Source: Clostridiales bacterium
Lineage (GTDB): Bacteria; Bacillota; Clostridia; Christensenellales; Aristaeellaceae
Assembly: GCA_004555535.1 (NCBI GenBank)
Contig: SFHU01000049.1
Coordinates: forward strand, 1-19,267
DNA: 19,267 bases
Direction: 5' to 3'
Under the pieces are notes generated by a model. It saw nothing but the letters and a program-made list of their open reading frames with translations, had not been told where the DNA came from and made no database searches. Every line of letters starts with the position of its first letter. Positions within the stretch are counted from its first letter, which is position 1. Below, piece after piece: positions 16,413 to 19,267 of the stretch. The position numbers were made by a program, and so were the translations under genes.

Positions 16413-17480
16413 TCAGAGCATGGCGCGCAGCGCGTCGGCCGTCAGCGGTACGCCGCGGCAGGCGCCAATGTCCGTGAGGATGACGGTCTTGATCGTCTTC
16501 CCCTCGGCCTTCTTGTCCAGCGCCATCGTCGCGGCGAGCGCGTCGGCGGATAGGCCCTGTGGCACCTGCGTGGGCAGGTCGTAAGCCTCGAGCAGCGCGC
16601 GGATGCGCGCCTGCGTGCCCGCGGGCGTGATGCCCAGGCGCTCGCCCCAGCCGCTGGCGGCGACCATGCCGATGCAGACGGCCTCGCCGTGCAGCAGCGT
16701 GCCGTAGCCCATCGCGTTTTCCAGCGCATGGGCGAGCGTGTGGCCGAAGTTGAGCTGCATGCGGATGCCGTGGTCGTGCGGATCCTCATGGACGTAGCGC
16801 GCCTTGATCTCGCAGCAGCGGGCGATGACCTCGTGCATGTGCGGCCAGAGCGCCGCGCGGGAGCCGAGCGCCTCGATGCGCTCAAAGAGCGCGCGGTCGG
16901 CGATGCAGCCGTATTTGATGACCTCGCCCAGTCCCGCGCCGACCTGGCGCGCGTCGAGCAGATCGAGCGTGTTGCTGTCGATGAGCACCAGCTCCGGCTG
17001 ATAGAACGCGCCGAGCAGGTTCTTGCCGCGCGGATGGTTGACGGCGACCTTGCCGCCGACGGAGGAATCGACCTGAGAAAGCAGCGTCGTGGGCACCTGG
17101 ACGAAGTGAACGCCGCGCAGATAGGTGCAGGCGGCATAGCCGGTCAGATCGCCGATGACGCCGCCGCCGAGCGCGACGACGAGGTCCGCGCGGGTCAGAT
17201 GACGGTCGAGAAACGCGTCGTAGAGCGTGAGCAGCGAGTCGGTGCACTTGGTCGTCTCGCCCGCCGGCAGCGTGATGAGGGAGGCGTCGACGTCCGCATC
17301 GCGCAGCTGGGCAAGCAGCGCCTCGCCGAAGAGGCGCGCGGTGTTCTCGTCCGCGACGACGGCGGCCCGGCGGCCGGCGTAGGGGGAGAAGCGCTCCGCA
17401 CAGGCGGAAAGCAGGCCGGAGCCGATGTGGATGCAGTAGCGCTCCTGCGCGGCGGGCGCGGTGACGGTGACGATGGGCAT
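16413..17480 (-). CDS. aroB: 3-dehydroquinate synthase
   Basis: A 355-residue NAD- and metal-dependent enzyme that cyclises DAHP to 3-dehydroquinate. Signatures are VVALGGGVIGDLTGYAA (NAD binding), QVPTTLLSQVDSSVGGKVAVN, GKNLLGAFYQP, GLGEVIKYG with a metal-binding Glu, and NFGHTLAHALE with metal-binding His residues. A further GTLLHGEAVCIGM carries another conserved His. Length and domain order are normal. ATG has AGGAGG 7 bases upstream; the gap after tyrA is 15 bases. Confidence 0.97.
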   Translation of the reverse strand: MPIVTVTAPAAQERYCIHIGSGLLSACAERFSPYAGRRAAVVADENTARLFGEALLAQLRDADVDASLITLPAGETTKCTDSLLTLYDAFLDRHLTRADLVVALGGGVIGDLTGYAACTYLRGVHFVQVPTTLLSQVDSSVGGKVAVNHPRGKNLLGAFYQPELVLIDSNTLDLLDARQVGAGLGEVIKYGCIADRALFERIEALGSRAALWPHMHEVIARCCEIKARYVHEDPHDHGIRMQLNFGHTLAHALENAMGYGTLLHGEAVCIGMVAASGWGERLGITPAGTQARIRALLEAYDLPTQVPQGLSADALAATMALDKKAEGKTIKTVILTDIGACRGVPLTADALRAML

Positions 17481-17495
17481 GGCGTTTCCTCCTGT

Positions 17496-18374
17496 TTATT
17501 TGTAGAGCGGGGTTTCCGAGGGGGCCTGCGAGCGGAGGCGGTCGAATTCCTTCTTGCGCTCGCTCGAGACGGTCAGACGTTCGAGGAGGGCCTCCCTGTC
17601 GCCGCCGCGCAGCAGCGCGCTGTATTCGCCGAGCTTCTCGATCAGTTCGTCGGTCAGGTCAGCCAGCGCCTCGCGGTTGGCCATGAACAGCTCGCACCAG
17701 AGCTTCGGATCGAGCGCAGCCACGCGCGTCGCGCCGCGGAAGGAGCCGCCCTCAAAGCCGTAGCTGTCAAAGAGCAGATGCTGGTCGCACAGCGCCAGCG
17801 CCATGACGTGCATGAGCTGGCTGGTGTAGGCGATGCGCGCGTCATGCGCGTCGGGCGTGGTGAGCACGACGTCGCTGCAGCCCATGAAGGTGACGAGCTG
17901 GCGCATCAGCTGCACGCTCTCCTGCGGGACGCTGTCGTCCGGGGTGAGGATGTAGTGCGCGCCGCGGAAGAGGTCGGGCGTCGCGTTGGCAAAGCCGCCG
18001 CGCTCGCGTCCGGCCATCGGATGGCCGCCCAGATAGATGAAGTCCCGCTCGCCCAGCGCGGCGACGGCGTCGCAGATCGGGCGCTTGACGCCGCAGACGT
18101 CGGTCAGCAGCGCGCCGGGACGCAGCCTGTGCGCCTGCGTGCGCACGAAGCCGGCGGCGGCCTGCGGATGCAGGCAGAGGACGACGGTGTCCATCTCGTC
18201 AAGGGGCGCTTCCTCGACGCTGGCCCAGGCCGCGCGCACGGCGCCGCGCCCGAGCGCCTCAAAGCGCGTCCACTCGTCACACTCGACGGCGTAGCGCTCA
18301 AGGCCCGTATAGCCTTTCAGAGCGAGGGCCATGCTGCCGCCGATCAGCCCGAGGCCGACAAACATGATCTTCAT
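17496..18374 (-). CDS. tyrA: Prephenate dehydrogenase
   Basis: A 292-residue enzyme of tyrosine synthesis. The N-terminal Rossmann motif GLGLIGGS occupies residues 7-14, and GGHPMAGRE at 116-124 holds the catalytic-site His118. An acidic Glu31 at the end of the second strand favours NAD over NADP, by family comparison. The remainder is the all-helical dimerisation domain. There is no C-terminal ACT domain, so allosteric control by tyrosine through such a domain is not expected. The ATG at 18374 overlaps the aroF stop (ATGA) and has GGAG 8 bases upstream; a longer open frame upstream lies inside aroF and was rejected. Confidence 0.94.
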   Translation of the reverse strand: MKIMFVGLGLIGGSMALALKGYTGLERYAVECDEWTRFEALGRGAVRAAWASVEEAPLDEMDTVVLCLHPQAAAGFVRTQAHRLRPGALLTDVCGVKRPICDAVAALGERDFIYLGGHPMAGRERGGFANATPDLFRGAHYILTPDDSVPQESVQLMRQLVTFMGCSDVVLTTPDAHDARIAYTSQLMHVMALALCDQHLLFDSYGFEGGSFRGATRVAALDPKLWCELFMANREALADLTDELIEKLGEYSALLRGGDREALLERLTVSSERKKEFDRLRSQAPSETPLYK

Positions 18375-19267
18375 AGCGTGCGCTCCACGATCGGCGCCAA
18401 AGCGGTGATCTTGCCCACGAGCTGCGCAAACTCCGGCGGCGTCAGGCTCTGAGAGCCGTCGCACAGCGCCTTGGCCGGGTTGTTGTGCACCTCGATGATC
18501 AGGCCGTCCGCGCCCGCGGCAATGGCCGCCAGGGACATGCGCTCCACCATCCAGCTCAGGCCGGTGGCGTGGCTCGGGTCGACGATCACGGGCAGGTGGG
18601 ACAGGCGCTTGACCGCCTGCACCGCGGAGAGATCGAGCGTGTTGCGCGTGTAGGTTTCAAACGTGCGGATGCCGCGCTCACAGAGAATGACGTTCGGGTT
18701 GCCGGCCGCCATGATGTATTCCGCGCTCATCAGCCATTCGTTGATCGTCGCGGAGAGGCCGCGCTTGAGCAGGATGGGCTTTCGGGTCTGGCCCAGCTCG
18801 GTGAGCAGGTCGAAATTCTGCATGTTGCGCGCGCCGACCTGGATGACGTCCACGCGGCGGTCGAATTCCTCGACGAGCTTCGGGCTCATGATCTCCGTGC
18901 AGATGGGCATGCCGGTGAGCTCTCTGGCCTGCTCGAGCAGCGCGAGGCCCTCGAGCTTGAGGCCCTGGAAGGCGTAGGGCGAGGTGCGCGGCTTGTAGGC
19001 CCCGCCGCGCAGGATGCTCGCGCCGCTGGCGCGGACCTTGAGCGCCGTATCCGTGATCTGGTCGTAGTTTTCCACCGAGCAGGGGCCGGCGAAGAGGGCG
19101 AGCTTGCGCCCGCCGACGGGCACGCCGCCGCAGTCGATGACGCTGTCAGTCGGATGGAACTTGCGGTTGGCCTTCTTGAACGGCTCAGAAACCGGCATGA
19201 CGCGCTCGACGCCCGGTTTGACGAGAAAGTCATGCGGGTCGAGGCTGGCGACGTTGCCGAGCACGCC
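18371..19267 (-). CDS. aroF: DAHP synthase, type I-beta (5' truncated by window)
   Basis: The C-terminal 298 residues of 3-deoxy-7-phosphoheptulonate synthase, which condenses phosphoenolpyruvate and erythrose 4-phosphate at the head of the shikimate pathway. Motifs seen are LALFAGPCSVEN, LRGGAYKPRTSPYAFQG, VGARNMQNFDLL, LLKRGLSATINEWLMSAEYI, IVDPSHATG and EVHNNPAKALCDGSQSL. The visible N-terminus, VASLDPHDFLVKPGVERVMPVSEPFK, is the end of the small ferredoxin-like regulatory domain of this subfamily; roughly 40 residues and the true start lie beyond the window. It is the first gene of the operon seen here; the promoter is not visible. Confidence 0.95.
   Translation of the reverse strand, partial: GVLGNVASLDPHDFLVKPGVERVMPVSEPFKKANRKFHPTDSVIDCGGVPVGGRKLALFAGPCSVENYDQITDTALKVRASGASILRGGAYKPRTSPYAFQGLKLEGLALLEQARELTGMPICTEIMSPKLVEEFDRRVDVIQVGARNMQNFDLLTELGQTRKPILLKRGLSATINEWLMSAEYIMAAGNPNVILCERGIRTFETYTRNTLDLSAVQAVKRLSHLPVIVDPSHATGLSWMVERMSLAAIAAGADGLIIEVHNNPAKALCDGSQSLTPPEFAQLVGKITALAPIVERTL

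Noticed and set aside
16689..18452. 587-residue open frame on the plus strand opposite aroB and tyrA
   Set aside because: Antisense to two well-identified genes with clear motifs; no start signal and no recognisable domain.

Overview
The window is GC-rich, densely packed bacterial chromosome. A serine T-box leader, sigma-A type promoters with 17-bp spacers, strong AGGAGG ribosome sites, a PHP-type histidinol phosphatase and a Dlt-like surface-modification locus all point to a high-GC member of the Bacillota, most likely class Clostridia and possibly a gut lineage such as Christensenellales. The lineage is an inference; there is no rRNA gene or phylogenetic marker to settle it.

Layout from left to right. 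(1) Positions 1-2469, plus strand: the distal end of a histidine operon, hisA (3' part only), hisF, hisIE and a PHP histidinol phosphatase, linked by ATGA/GTGA overlaps or a 2-base gap. A strong hairpin at 2479-2531 probably terminates transcription from both sides. (2) Positions 2536-8624, minus strand: a five-gene operon reading MBOAT acyltransferase, SGNH-like membrane-anchored protein, amino-acid adenylation enzyme, fold-III PLP decarboxylase, carrier protein. This resembles dltABCD but carries an extra decarboxylase gene. It has a promoter at its head (8596-8624) and a second good promoter inside it (5575-5603). (3) Positions 8652-10469, minus strand: a CofE-like (F420-0:gamma-glutamyl ligase-like) protein and an AEC-family transporter, with their own promoter and terminator. 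(4) Positions 10542-12140, plus strand: promoter, serine T-box leader and serS, whose motif-2 region differs from common bacterial SerRS. (5) Positions 12141-12428: a 288-base gap with inverted repeats and two weak competing small ORFs, not explained. (6) Positions 12429-19267, minus strand: an aromatic amino acid operon, transcribed aroF (5' end outside the window), tyrA, aroB, aroA, aroC, pheA, aroK.

How the genes work together: the his genes finish histidine synthesis from PRFAR and carry out the early PR-ATP/PR-AMP steps. The aro operon supplies DAHP synthase, dehydroquinate synthase, shikimate kinase, EPSP synthase and chorismate synthase, plus the first committed enzymes toward phenylalanine and tyrosine. 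Dehydroquinase and shikimate dehydrogenase are not in the window. The Dlt-like operon has every part needed to activate an amino acid, load it on a carrier and pass it across the membrane to an extracellular acceptor. The decarboxylase suggests that the amino acid is made on site and is not simply D-alanine. That operon is the best candidate here for an undescribed system.
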